From JBCBKP01 sp038746265 (GTDB lineage Bacteria > Planctomycetota > Phycisphaerae > Phycisphaerales > UBA1924): a DNA stretch of 64,000 nucleotides. Positions 36,675 through 47,318 of this stretch are shown piece after piece. Within the stretch, counting starts at the first letter, position 1; every line of letters begins with the position of its first letter. The translations under genes and the position numbers were made by a program. The stretch covers positions 1 through 64,000 of the forward strand of contig JBCDKU010000001.1 of the NCBI GenBank assembly GCA_038746265.1, read 5' to 3'. The notes under the pieces were generated by a model that saw only the letters and a list, made by a program, of their open reading frames with translations, was not told the origin of the DNA and searched no databases.

Positions 36675-37907
36675 TCAACACGCGGCCTCTTCAGCCGCAC
36701 TCCCACCGATCGTCACACCCACGAGCTTCCGCCCGCGGATCTCCGCCGTCCCGAGCTGCCCGCAGGCGCCCATCATCCGGCGGCCCTTGGTCCGCCGCCG
36801 CTTCACATACAGCCCCTCGTCCCCGAGCCAGTGGATGAACGCCGTCACGTCCTCCTCCTCCGGCGCGGGCCACGGCGAGTCACGCCGCGGGTTGTACGGG
36901 ATCACATTCACCAGCCCCGTCGCGCTGCGGCCCTCGGTCGCCTTGAAGGGCTCCAGATACGCCGCGAGCTGCCGCGCGTGCTCCCGCGTGTCGTTCACAC
37001 CCGGGATCAGGACATACTCGAAGCACAGCATCCGGTTCACCCCGCGGCGGAAGTTCATCAGCGCGTCCCGCAGCTCCGCCATGTCGTACTTCTTGTTGAT
37101 CGGCATCAGCCCGTCGCGCACCTCGTCGTTCGGCGCGTTGACCGAGACCGCCAGCCCGAGCCGATGCCAGCCGTGCTCCCTGACCTTCTCATCGAGAAGC
37201 CGAAGCCCGTCCACACGCCCCACCGTCGAGATCGTGATCCGCGACATCGCGATGCCGGGCCCGTTGCGATCCGTCAGCACCTCGATCGCCCGGATGACCT
37301 CCCGCGCGTTATCCAGAGGCTCGCCCATGCCCATGAAGACGATGTTGTCGATCCCAATCCCAGAGCCGGCACCCTTGATGTGCCTCGCCGCCCACCACTG
37401 ACCGACAATCTCTTCCGCCGTCAGCGACCGCACCAGACCCATCTGCGCCGTCTCGCAGAACCCGCACCCCATCGCGCACCCGATCTGGCTCGACACGCAC
37501 AGCGTGTGCGTCCGCGTGCCCGTCCGCCCGATCATCGGGATGATCACGCTCTCGATATCGAGATGATCAACACGCCCGTTCCCGCGCAGGACACCCAGGT
37601 GATGCTCGTCGATCGCGCGCCCCGTGTCCGCGGGCCGCGGCATGTCGTCGAGCCGCTGCACGAACTTCGTCGTCGTCCCCTCCGGGACCTCCTCCGACAT
37701 CTCCCTCACGATCGGCGCGATCCGGGCACGGGCGACCAGCCGCCCGCCCCCCGCGAACGCCTCGGTCCGACCCTCGCGGAGAATCTCCTTGTACGCCCGC
37801 TCGGCCTGACCGGGCCCGAAGCCCCGATCGGCCGCCAACGAACAGAACCCCCCCAGGCTGTGCCCGAGAGGGTCCAAAGGCAGGTTGTCCGGCATCGACG
37901 CTCTCAC
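36675..37907 (-). CDS. rlmN: Radical SAM 23S rRNA adenine methyltransferase, RlmN family
   Basis: Methylates C2 of A2503 in 23S rRNA (and often tRNA A37). The 410-residue protein has the radical SAM cluster Cys144/148/151 (CAMGCGFCE), the GEPL motif (FMGMGEPLDNAREVIRA), ISTVGRVDGL, and the C-terminal methyl-carrier Cys in RRRTKGRRMMGACGQLG. The N-terminal accessory domain is present. The lineage is RlmN/Cfr; the sequence after FCE (TAQMGLVRSLTAEEI) is divergent, so RlmN versus Cfr specificity is not certain. ATG 37907. Confidence 0.9.
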   Translation of the reverse strand: MRASMPDNLPLDPLGHSLGGFCSLAADRGFGPGQAERAYKEILREGRTEAFAGGGRLVARARIAPIVREMSEEVPEGTTTKFVQRLDDMPRPADTGRAIDEHHLGVLRGNGRVDHLDIESVIIPMIGRTGTRTHTLCVSSQIGCAMGCGFCETAQMGLVRSLTAEEIVGQWWAARHIKGAGSGIGIDNIVFMGMGEPLDNAREVIRAIEVLTDRNGPGIAMSRITISTVGRVDGLRLLDEKVREHGWHRLGLAVSVNAPNDEVRDGLMPINKKYDMAELRDALMNFRRGVNRMLCFEYVLIPGVNDTREHARQLAAYLEPFKATEGRSATGLVNVIPYNPRRDSPWPAPEEEDVTAFIHWLGDEGLYVKRRRTKGRRMMGACGQLGTAEIRGRKLVGVTIGGSAAEEAAC

Positions 37908-37936
37908 GCCGAGAGTCTAAGGCCTTTTGCCCAGAA

Positions 37937-39622
37937 TCAGTTACCACTTCCCGAAGCAACCGGCGTCCGACCCGAACTTTGCTCCGGGTTCTGGGACGTT
38001 TGGGCCGGCAGATCCGGATCACGCTGGATCATCGTGTCCAGCATCGTCCCAATAAGCGCCACCGTCTCGCCCTGACCCGACTCCCCACGCTCGCCCGAGA
38101 CCATCACCCGAGGCGTGATCTGGATGCCGCTCTGCCCCACGATCCGCAGCATCTCGAGCAGCGCCGTGTTCGCCGAGCCCACCTGCTCTGAGAGCCGCCG
38201 GTACGCCTCGGCCTGCGCGATCGCCTCGATCTCGATCGCCTTGGCCTCCGCCTCGGCCTCGATGATCCGACGCCGCTGCGCCTCGCCCGCGATCTGCACC
38301 TCATAGCTCGCCGTCGCCAGACGCCGCTCCTCCTGCGCCTCCTGCTCCGTGCGCTCCAGCTCCTTCTTCTGCTCCGCAGCCCGCTGCTGCTCCTGGAACG
38401 TGATCTGCTGCTGCACCGCGATCTCGCGGTCACGCTGCGTCTTCAGAAGCTCACCCAGCGTCGTCTCGTCACCGACGTCACCGATGCGCACCGCGAGGAT
38501 CTTGACGCCCACCTTTTCCATCTCGGCCGCGAGCGTCGCCAGCGACTGCCGCTCCTGCTGCGATCGCTGGTTCACGTAGTCCAGCGCCTTCACGTTCTCC
38601 GCGTTGTTCCGGAAGATCGCCCGCACCGTCGAGTTCATCTTCGCGATGAGCGGCTGACCGTCCGACCCCAGCTTCGCAACCACGACCGGCGCATTCTGAG
38701 GCTCGATCCGGTACTCCACACGCACGTCCACCGGGAACGTAAACCCGTCGCTCGTACGCACGGTGATTTCCGTCTCCTCCGCCGACGCGAACACGCCCGT
38801 GCCCTGACCGCGGCCCGTCTGGTTCACGATCGCCCGAGCACCCGACGTAAACCGCAGGATGGTCTCCTTCGTGGATACCGTCGTCGTCTCGAACGCCTTC
38901 GTGTTCACCGGGTAGTTGCCGGGCGGCAACGGATCCGCGCGCACGCCCTTCTCGCCCAGCTTCGCGAGCAAGACCGGCTCCTCGCCGTCCACGACCGTCT
39001 TCTGGATTGTCGGGTCATCACCGAAGTTCGCCTTGAGCACCGTCACCGTCGCGTTCGGCACGTTCAGCGTGTCCTCGATCGTGATGTTGAACAGCTCCGT
39101 GTTCACGCGATACTTGCCGGGCGTCAGCACGTTCGACTGCGGCCCCTTGCGGCCCTTGCCCGCGCCAAGAAAGTACGACGCGTCTTCCACCATCTTCTTG
39201 AACTCGCTCGTCTGCACCTCCGGCGCAAACACCTGACCCGGATCGAGCGGCAGCCCATCCCGCGCCTCGACCAAGCCCACCTTGCCCTGCTGAATCTCGA
39301 TCTCGCGCACGATGTCCACGTCGAAAATCACCGGCCAATACCCCGCCTGGAACCCCGGAGGCAGCACGTCCGCCTGGATCCCCTTCTCGCCGTCCGTCGC
39401 GATGATCTGACCGTCCGGCAGGTTCGCACCAAACGCCGACTTCTTCACGATGCCGACAGAGCCCGTCGGGATCCACCGGAAAGACGCCAGGAACACAGCG
39501 CCAGCAAGAACCAGGATCGAAGCCACCACCGCCGACCCCAGCACCACCCGAGGTGCCCGGATCGCCGCGCCCACGATCGACGCCGCCACGATCAAACCGA
39601 TCAACAGAATCACACCAGACAT
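37937..39622 (-). CDS. SPFH/Band-7 domain membrane protein (flotillin-like)
   Basis: A 561-residue protein starting at ATG 39622 behind GGGGGA. Two hydrophobic N-terminal segments (residues 3-45) anchor it. The SPFH region spans about 50-365 (VGIVKKSAFGANLPDG, VRTSDGFTFPVDVRVEYRI, RAIFRNNAENVKALDYV), followed by a long Glu/Gln/Arg-rich coiled coil (370-490) with EAEAKAIEIEAIAQAEA repeats, as in flotillins. The C-terminus is disordered. It would scaffold membrane microdomains or regulate a protease. The insertion around residues 120-260 is longer than in typical flotillins. Confidence 0.9.
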   Translation of the reverse strand: MSGVILLIGLIVAASIVGAAIRAPRVVLGSAVVASILVLAGAVFLASFRWIPTGSVGIVKKSAFGANLPDGQIIATDGEKGIQADVLPPGFQAGYWPVIFDVDIVREIEIQQGKVGLVEARDGLPLDPGQVFAPEVQTSEFKKMVEDASYFLGAGKGRKGPQSNVLTPGKYRVNTELFNITIEDTLNVPNATVTVLKANFGDDPTIQKTVVDGEEPVLLAKLGEKGVRADPLPPGNYPVNTKAFETTTVSTKETILRFTSGARAIVNQTGRGQGTGVFASAEETEITVRTSDGFTFPVDVRVEYRIEPQNAPVVVAKLGSDGQPLIAKMNSTVRAIFRNNAENVKALDYVNQRSQQERQSLATLAAEMEKVGVKILAVRIGDVGDETTLGELLKTQRDREIAVQQQITFQEQQRAAEQKKELERTEQEAQEERRLATASYEVQIAGEAQRRRIIEAEAEAKAIEIEAIAQAEAYRRLSEQVGSANTALLEMLRIVGQSGIQITPRVMVSGERGESGQGETVALIGTMLDTMIQRDPDLPAQTSQNPEQSSGRTPVASGSGN

Positions 39623-39813
39623 CAAGTCCCCCTTCCGGACTGATTCCCCTCCAGACAAGCCGAGAGCCACGCGCCCCCGTCATCATTCTCACACAACCAG
39701 AACCCCCTCGCGCGCCATCCCCGCACCGTCACCACGGTTACCATCCCGCCCGCAACAGGTCCCGCGCGGAAACCCCGCGCAGAACCACAGCAAGGCACGA
39801 CAGGAGCCGACCG

Positions 39814-41250
<1,437 letters not shown>

Positions 41251-41384
41251 GCCCGTTCTCAACACGCGCCAGCGCTCAAAATCCCGGTCCCCGGGCTCTC
41301 GCCCGAAAACGGCACAAGCCGCGCACCCGCGCGGCCACACTGCCGGTCTGAAATCAGACTGTGATCAAGGGTCAACGACGCCGA

Positions 41385-43247
41385 TCACTGCTGCTCGCCG
41401 CCCTCCTTGTAGCGACCGCGAACCCTCACTTCGACCTCGCCCTCCTCGAGCGGCTCTTCGATGAGCACGCCCTCGTACACGACCTGCGACGCGTTCAGGT
41501 TCTGGCCCTCGACAACCACCTCCGCAGCGCCGACGTTCTGACCCTTCACCTCGCGCTCCGCCTCGATCAGCTGGCCGTACCGGAGCTGGATCGACCGATC
41601 CAACGGAAGCTGAACCCCCGTGCGCACACGGCCCGACTGGCCCTGCTCCTGGATCTCCGCGTAGCTCGCAACGAAGTGTCCCGTGACAACCTCACCGGCG
41701 GCCTGCTCTTTGATCTCACCGAGCCGAAGACGGAACAGCTCGTGCTCGAGCAGAACCTTGGCATCCTGCTCGCTCAGCTCGCCCGCCACGACCCGCTCGT
41801 GCAACCGCTCGTGCAAGCCACTCTCGATCAAACGGAGCCGGCCGACCAGCACCTCCCGCGCGAGGATCTCGGCCTGCCGCTTCTCGGCTTGCTCCTCCGT
41901 GATCTCGCCCGCCTCAAGCTGAGCGCGGATGCCGCGGACCTGCAGCTCACGCCGCGCCTCCGCCTTCGACATCCCGAGCACGCTCGTCATGAACGAGAGC
42001 TCGGTCGCACGCTCGATCGACGCATCAACCGCCGCGCGACGCTCCGCCGCCTGCGCCTCGCTCATCGCGCCCTCGGCCACCCGCGCATCGAGGTGACGCT
42101 CCACCGCATCGAGCTCGGCGAGCATCTTCGACTCCTCCTCCGAGCCCCGGAAGACCAGGAACATGTACAGCTCCTTGAGCTGCTCCGTGTCCTCCGTGTA
42201 ATCCGCGAGCAGACGCAGCGCCTCGACCGCCGTATCACGCGGCACCTCATCGACCTGCCGCGCCGCGTGCGCCAGACCAGCCGCCGCGACCGCCGCACCA
42301 GCCGCGATCGCCATCCCAACCCGCCACATCGGTGCGCGGCGCCCAGGGGCCTTGACCCCAACGATTCTCGAAATACGTTCCATCAGCGAACCTCCATTCG
42401 CGGCCACCACGGCCGCGTGAATCCCTGACCGATGCGACTCCAACGCCGCCAGCGCCTCCGCGAACACCCGCGGGCTCGGCACCGACCGCACCGCCGCGTC
42501 GTCGCAGCAGTACTCCCGCTCAACCCGCACCCGCGACGAGAGCCACCACGTCACCGGATGGAAGAACAGCAGCGACTCCGCGAACGCCTGCGCGAGATTC
42601 AGCAGGTGGTCGTGCCGCCGGATGTGCGCCAGCTCGTGCGCGAGCACCGCCCGAAGCTGCTCGGGTGTCAGCGATACAAACGCCGACGCCGGCACCAAGA
42701 CCACGGGCGAGAACCAACCCACCACCATGGGCACTTGTGCGATCGTGCTCGAGAAGAAACGAACACCGCCCCGAACACCCAGCTCGTCAACCAACCCGCA
42801 GAACATCGAGCGAGCGCTGAGGTCAGGTTCGCTCAAGCCGCGACGAGTCAGCCGCCGCACCGCGAGCGACTGCACCATCAGCCGCACCACAAGAAACGCA
42901 AAGCCCGCAACCCACACCCACGCGACCGCGTCAAGGACGCCCGCCTGCTGCCGGGCAGGTCCATTCAGCATCGCGAGAAGCGCCGCGTCGTCCAGCGCCG
43001 ATCCAGCCAAAGCGCCCGATCGCCCGATCGCCGCGATCTCGACCGCCAGCGTGCCAAAGAAACACAGCACACCGGCCGCCATCGCGCCCAGCGCCACCGC
43101 GTGCCTCGTCCGGGCATCACGCCCGGGCAGCGCCGCAAGCAGCACCGCCGCGACCGCGCCGATCAACGCCCCCTGCCACAGATAGTGCAATACCGCCGCC
43201 CCGAGCGCCTCGATGAGCGACGCAGGAGTCAGATCAACGACGCTCAT
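41385..43247 (-). CDS. M56-family (BlaR1-like) membrane metalloprotease with novel sensor region
   Basis: A 620-residue sensor-protease. Residues 1-330 hold five hydrophobic helices and a cytoplasmic zinc protease domain with HELAH at 204-208 and the third-ligand segment EREYCCDDAAV. Residues about 332-620 are extracytoplasmic and have no penicillin-binding domain. Instead they contain helical hairpins with (G-x-I/M-S/T-E-x-Q-A) repeats and a beta-rich end (QLPLDRSIQLRYGQLIEAER). The first part of that region is homologous to the secreted protein encoded next door (43943-45022). The start GTGA-type overlap with the BlaI gene (43244-43247) shows coupling. It should cleave or inactivate BlaI when an unknown signal binds. 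Confidence 0.9.
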   Translation of the reverse strand: MSVVDLTPASLIEALGAAVLHYLWQGALIGAVAAVLLAALPGRDARTRHAVALGAMAAGVLCFFGTLAVEIAAIGRSGALAGSALDDAALLAMLNGPARQQAGVLDAVAWVWVAGFAFLVVRLMVQSLAVRRLTRRGLSEPDLSARSMFCGLVDELGVRGGVRFFSSTIAQVPMVVGWFSPVVLVPASAFVSLTPEQLRAVLAHELAHIRRHDHLLNLAQAFAESLLFFHPVTWWLSSRVRVEREYCCDDAAVRSVPSPRVFAEALAALESHRSGIHAAVVAANGGSLMERISRIVGVKAPGRRAPMWRVGMAIAAGAAVAAAGLAHAARQVDEVPRDTAVEALRLLADYTEDTEQLKELYMFLVFRGSEEESKMLAELDAVERHLDARVAEGAMSEAQAAERRAAVDASIERATELSFMTSVLGMSKAEARRELQVRGIRAQLEAGEITEEQAEKRQAEILAREVLVGRLRLIESGLHERLHERVVAGELSEQDAKVLLEHELFRLRLGEIKEQAAGEVVTGHFVASYAEIQEQGQSGRVRTGVQLPLDRSIQLRYGQLIEAEREVKGQNVGAAEVVVEGQNLNASQVVYEGVLIEEPLEEGEVEVRVRGRYKEGGEQQ

Positions 43248-43645
43248 GACTCGCCCTCCTCGAGCTCGTCGAGCAGCCGCCGGATCTCCCGCAGCTCCTC
43301 GGGCGACGACTTCTTCATCGCCAGCGCCTGCAGCACCAGATTCCCGGGCGAGCCGCTGAACGCGCGGTCCAGCAGATCCCCGAGCAGCTGCTTCTGTGTC
43401 TGTTTCTGGGGACGCGACGCCCGGAACACCTGAGGTCGCACGCTCGAGTCCTTCTCCAGCAGCCCCTTGTCCGTCATGATCTGCATGAGCTTCAGAACGG
43501 TCGTATACCCGACGTCCTGCTGCGACCCGAGCTCCGTGAAGACCTCCCGGACCGTCGCGCTCCCGCGCGACCAGATCACCCGCAGGATCGCGAGCTCCCC
43601 GTCCGTGGGCCTAGGCCCGCCCTGTCCACCCTTGCGTTCCGCCAT
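43244..43645 (-). CDS. BlaI/MecI/CopY-family transcriptional repressor
   Basis: A 133-residue repressor. The winged helix (about 15-80) reads PTDGELAILRVIWSRGSATV, then VFTELGSQQDVGYTTVLKLM and IMTDKGLLEKD; the C-terminal helices dimerise. ATG 43645 follows AAGGAG. Its stop overlaps the M56 protease start, the standard BlaI-BlaR1 arrangement. Three palindromes of one consensus lie 34-103 bp upstream and are its probable autoregulatory operators. The signal is unknown because the partner lacks a beta-lactam-binding domain. Confidence 0.94.
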   Translation of the reverse strand: MAERKGGQGGPRPTDGELAILRVIWSRGSATVREVFTELGSQQDVGYTTVLKLMQIMTDKGLLEKDSSVRPQVFRASRPQKQTQKQLLGDLLDRAFSGSPGNLVLQALAMKKSSPEELREIRRLLDELEEGES

Positions 43646-43678
43646 CACGCCGATCTCCTTGGGCAACCAGCCCGTCTT

Positions 43679-43748
43679 TGACGAAGGTCTTCGTCACTAT
43701 AGACGAAGACCTTCGTCATTCCCGTCGCAATGACGAAACTTTTCGTCA
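43679..43748. promoter_or_regulatory. Three 18-bp palindromic operators upstream of the BlaI gene
   Basis: TGACGAAGGTCTTCGTCA (43679-43696), AGACGAAGACCTTCGTCA (43701-43718) and TGACGAAACTTTTCGTCA (43731-43748) share the consensus TGACGAA-N4-TTCGTCA. Start-to-start spacing is 22 and 30 bp, close to two and three helical turns. A half-site TTCGTCA also occurs at 45082-45088, upstream of the secreted paralogue gene. Binding by the adjacent BlaI-type repressor is inferred from position and symmetry; the sequence differs from the TACA-N-TGTA BlaI consensus. Confidence 0.85.
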
Positions 43749-43812
43749 AAAAGTCCGAAGCCCGGCACCGACCCAAACCACCCCAGCGCAAGCCGGATTC
43801 CGCAGACTGCCT

Positions 43813-43852
43813 CCCTCTCTCCCTCCGGGAGAGGGCCGGGGTGAGGGCTCCC
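43813..43852. repeat. Dispersed palindromic repeat (CCGGGGTGAGGG type), intergenic copy
   Basis: A C/T-rich arm (CCCTCTCTCCC) faces GGGAGAGGG, followed by CCGGGGTGAGGGCTCCC. The last 24 bases are identical to 55685-55708, which lies inside a gene. It sits between the BlaI operators and the end of the secreted protein gene, and may act as a hairpin between the two leftward transcripts. Confidence 0.85.
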
Positions 43853-43942
43853 AAGCTTCCACTCCCAGCTCACTCCGACCCCCAAAAACGACAAACGGCC
43901 GCGCACAAGCACGGCCGCCGTCGTCAAAATTCGTACCTCGGC

Positions 43943-45022
43943 TCAGCGAGGCCCCGGCCCACCCGGCCCACGGCGATCCCCGCCGCGACGCCGGGGCGGA
44001 GCCTCAACACCAAGCTCCTCACGCAACGCCTCGAACTTCGCCCGCGCCTCCTCGCGCGTGATCTCACCAGCCTTCAGCGCCGCCCCAAGCTCCATGCGAA
44101 GCTCCAGCAACGCCGCCGGCACCTCACGCTCACCACCCCGCGGCCCGCGATCACCGCGAGGACCACGAGGACCACGCTCACCACGCGGTCCGCGATCACC
44201 CCGCGGCTCACGCTCGCCCCGCTGCGCACGGGCACGCTCGTACATCGCCTTGATCTTCGCCTCGCCCTCCTCGGGCGTCAGCTCGCCGGCCTCGACCTTC
44301 TTCTCGATATCCGACTTCGCGTTCGACAGCCGAAGCCGAAGACGCATCCCGCGCTCCGTCTCCTGCAGCTTCGCCCGCGCCTCCTCGGGCGTCAGATCAC
44401 CGCTCTCGACCGCCGCACGAACACGCTGCCGCGCATCGCGCAACGCCCGCTCGAGCCGCGGATCGCCCCGCCCGTCGCGACCTCCACGCGCACCACGCTC
44501 ACCCGGGCGACCACGCCCCTCGCGGCTCTGCATCCGCTCCAGAAGCCGATCCGCCTGGTCGCGCGAGAGATCGCCCGACGCGACCTTCGCCTCGATCTGC
44601 GAACGCCGCACCGCCTCGCCCGCGTCACGCTCCGAGAGGCCCTGCACCTCAACAAGGAACGCACGCTCGAGCCACCGCTCACGCGACGCGTACACGCCCT
44701 GCAGCTTCTGATCCGCCTGCTCCTGCGTGATCCGGCCCGACGCCACCGCCGCCCGCACCTTCGCCTCGATCTCGGCGATCTCCGCCTCCACACGCGCCTG
44801 CCGCTCGGAGCCGTTGTACACAAGCAGCGCGTACGCATCGCGCAAACTCGACGGGTCTTCCTGGTACGACGCCGCGAGCTTCAGCGCCGCGAGCGACTCC
44901 TCGCGCGACGCCGGCTGGTCATCGATCACCGCCGCCTGAGCCAGCCCGCACGCGCCCAAGACCGTTGCCGCCATCGCCGCCGCCACACCAATCATCTTCG
45001 AGTTCAGCATCATCTGAGCCAT
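43943..45022 (-). CDS. Secreted helical-hairpin protein with collagen-like segment
   Basis: A 359-residue exported protein (signal peptide about 1-30, ending GLAQA). Residues about 40-165 align with the extracytoplasmic region of the M56 protease encoded next to it (ALKLAASYQED, LVYNGSE, SGRITQEQADQKL, ASRERWLERAF, GLSERDA, SGDLSRDQAD). At least five short hairpins of SHOCT-like form (G-x-(L/I)-T-x-E-E-A-x-x-K) recur at about 95, 150, 208, 246 and 319. Residues about 273-297 are a collagen-like (G-P-R/G-D-R/G-E-R) stretch. It may sequester or present the ligand of the protease; this is inference. Confidence 0.82.
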   Translation of the reverse strand: MAQMMLNSKMIGVAAAMAATVLGACGLAQAAVIDDQPASREESLAALKLAASYQEDPSSLRDAYALLVYNGSERQARVEAEIAEIEAKVRAAVASGRITQEQADQKLQGVYASRERWLERAFLVEVQGLSERDAGEAVRRSQIEAKVASGDLSRDQADRLLERMQSREGRGRPGERGARGGRDGRGDPRLERALRDARQRVRAAVESGDLTPEEARAKLQETERGMRLRLRLSNAKSDIEKKVEAGELTPEEGEAKIKAMYERARAQRGEREPRGDRGPRGERGPRGPRGDRGPRGGEREVPAALLELRMELGAALKAGEITREEARAKFEALREELGVEAPPRRRGGDRRGPGGPGPR

Positions 45023-45188
45023 CCTCCACGCGGGCGAACATCACACCCGCGCTGTTGTACAGGTTTCTGGTTTCGGATCCATTCGTCACAGGCTCAACGT
45101 CCCAGCACACGCCGCATTTCATCTCGGCCAGGAAACCTCACCCCTTCCGGTGAAACCACCCACACCTTCCACCGCCCTACCGTTTCGC

Positions 45189-47192
45189 GTGAGCAAAACG
45201 AACCGCTCGAGCCGCCAACGCTACGAGAACTACCTCAACAAGCGCAAGAAAGCGGACAACCGTGTCGCCGTCGGCGATCACTCCACCGCCGAGGACGAGC
45301 AGCGCGCCAAGCAACGCCACCGCACCACCACGGGCCTGCTCAAAACCTTCTGGAGCCTCCTCAAGGGCAAACGCCCCACCCTCGCGGCCTGCCTCGGGCT
45401 CGTCACCATCTCCACCGGGCTCGGGCTCATCGTCCCGCTCTCCACCAAATTCGTCATCGACTACGTCCTCACCGACAACCCGGGCCCCGAGGGCATCGCC
45501 GCCTACCTGCCCTCGCTCGACTTCACCCAGATGCAGGCCGACCTCATGAAGCGGTGGCCCCTGCTCGTCTATGCCGGCGCCGCGGTCCTCCTGCTGAGCC
45601 TCACCAGCGCCAGCTTCAATCTCGCCGCGCGATTCAAGACCACCATGCTCACCAAGTGGCTCCAGGTCAGCCTGCGCCGCCGAGCCTTCGAGCACGCCGT
45701 CCGACTCCCACTCACCCGTGTCAGCGATCTCAAATCAGGCGGCGCCGCCAGCCTCCTCCGAGAAGACGCCGGCGCCGCAGGTGAGCTCCTCTTCAGCTTC
45801 ATCCTGAATCCCTTCCGCGCCTTCATCCAGCTCCTGGGCACGCTCGTCATCCTCGCGCTCGTGGACTGGCGCATGCTCGCGGGCGCCCTCCTGCTCATCC
45901 CCATCGTCATCATCACCAACCGAACATGGATCGCACGCATCCGCCCCGTCTACCGCGACATCCGCCGCACCAGACAAGCCATCGACGCCCAGGCAACAGA
46001 AGCCTTCGGCGGCATGCGCGTCGTCCGAGGATTCCACCGCGGGCAAGCCGAAGCCGCACGCTTCAGCCGCAACACCCACTACATGACCCGCCAGGAAATC
46101 CTCGCCTGGTGGTGGACACGACTCATCGAGCAAGCCTGGGAAGTCATCATCCCGCTCGCCTCCGCCGCCGTCCTCCTCTACGGCGGCTACCGCGTCCTCG
46201 GCGAGAACCTCACCGTGGGCGACCTCATGGCCTTCAGCGCTTACGTCCTCATGCTGCTCGGCCCCATCGAATCACTCGTCTCCACCGCCGCCCAGATCCA
46301 GACCAACCTCGCCGGGCTCGACCGCACCCTCGACGTCCTCGAAGAACCGCAAGAGTTCGAGAACGTCACCCCGCCCGACCAGATCAAACCCATCGACCGC
46401 GCCACAACCCGCGGCCGCATCGCCCTCGAAGACGTCTACTTCCGCTACCCACCAAGACAATCACGCAGGAAAAAGGACGAGAACACCCCCACCGAGCTCC
46501 CGCACGTCCTGAAGGGCATCACCCTCACCGCCGAGCCCGGCACCACCGTCGCCTTCGTCGGCGCCTCGGGCTCGGGCAAAACCACCCTCTGCAACCTCAT
46601 CGCACGCTTCTACGACCCCACCGCGGGTCGCGTCACCCTCGACGGCGACGACCTCCGCAACCTCGACCTCGACGGCTACCGCCGACTCCTCGGCATCGTC
46701 GAGCAGGACGTCTTCCTCTTCGACGGCTCCGTCGCCGAGAACATCGCCTACGCCAAACGCGGCGCCTCACAGGACGACATCGTCGCCGCCGCCGAAGCAG
46801 CCAACGCCCACGGCTTCATCACCGAACTCGAAGACGGCTACGACACCCTCCTCGGCGAGCGCGGCGTCCGCCTCTCGGGCGGCCAGAAGCAACGCATCGC
46901 GATCGCCCGAGCCGTCCTCGCCGACCCAGCGATCCTCATCCTCGACGAAGCCACCAGCAACCTCGACTCCGAATCCGAACGCCTCATCCAGGCAAGCCTC
47001 GCCGAGCTCATGCAGGGCCGCACCAGCTTCGTCATCGCCCACCGCCTCAGCACCATCCGCCATGCCGACCAGATCGTCGTCCTCGAGAAGGGCGAACTGA
47101 TCGAAAGCGGGACGCACCAAGAACTTATCGACCGCGACGGCCGCTACGCCCACCTCCTCCGCCTCCAGCTCGACCAGCAGCCAACCGCCTGA
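45189..47192 (+). CDS. ABC exporter, fused permease and ATPase (MsbA-like)
   Basis: A half-transporter of 667 residues from GTG 45189 (MSKTNRSSRQRYENYLNKRK); a GTG at 45150 would add 13 residues. Six transmembrane helices (about 60-350) include the RIRPVYRDIRRTRQ coupling region and GMRVVRGFHRGQAE. The nucleotide-binding domain has Walker A GASGSGKTTL, Q-loop VEQDVFLFDGSVAENIAY, signature LSGGQKQRIAIARAVL, Walker B ILILDEATSNLD and the His in VIAHRLST. It works as a homodimer exporting lipid, glycolipid or peptide. It is divergent from the secreted protein gene. Confidence 0.94.
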   Translation: MSKTNRSSRQRYENYLNKRKKADNRVAVGDHSTAEDEQRAKQRHRTTTGLLKTFWSLLKGKRPTLAACLGLVTISTGLGLIVPLSTKFVIDYVLTDNPGPEGIAAYLPSLDFTQMQADLMKRWPLLVYAGAAVLLLSLTSASFNLAARFKTTMLTKWLQVSLRRRAFEHAVRLPLTRVSDLKSGGAASLLREDAGAAGELLFSFILNPFRAFIQLLGTLVILALVDWRMLAGALLLIPIVIITNRTWIARIRPVYRDIRRTRQAIDAQATEAFGGMRVVRGFHRGQAEAARFSRNTHYMTRQEILAWWWTRLIEQAWEVIIPLASAAVLLYGGYRVLGENLTVGDLMAFSAYVLMLLGPIESLVSTAAQIQTNLAGLDRTLDVLEEPQEFENVTPPDQIKPIDRATTRGRIALEDVYFRYPPRQSRRKKDENTPTELPHVLKGITLTAEPGTTVAFVGASGSGKTTLCNLIARFYDPTAGRVTLDGDDLRNLDLDGYRRLLGIVEQDVFLFDGSVAENIAYAKRGASQDDIVAAAEAANAHGFITELEDGYDTLLGERGVRLSGGQKQRIAIARAVLADPAILILDEATSNLDSESERLIQASLAELMQGRTSFVIAHRLSTIRHADQIVVLEKGELIESGTHQELIDRDGRYAHLLRLQLDQQPTA

Positions 47193-47318
47193 AAATCAAA
47201 ATTTCCTGGTCGCCACCAGAATCCCCGCAACACTCACAGCACCGGCGGACATCGCTCCGTCGGTGGTCGTGCGTGCGGCCACAAAGAGCACGTGAGGAAG
47301 ACAGGGAGATCCATCCAT

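Noticed and set aside
41346..41359. Perfect palindrome GTCTGAAATCAGAC between asnS and the M56 gene
   Set aside because: It lies between convergent gene ends with no T-run and no second copy, so neither a terminator nor an operator role can be supported.
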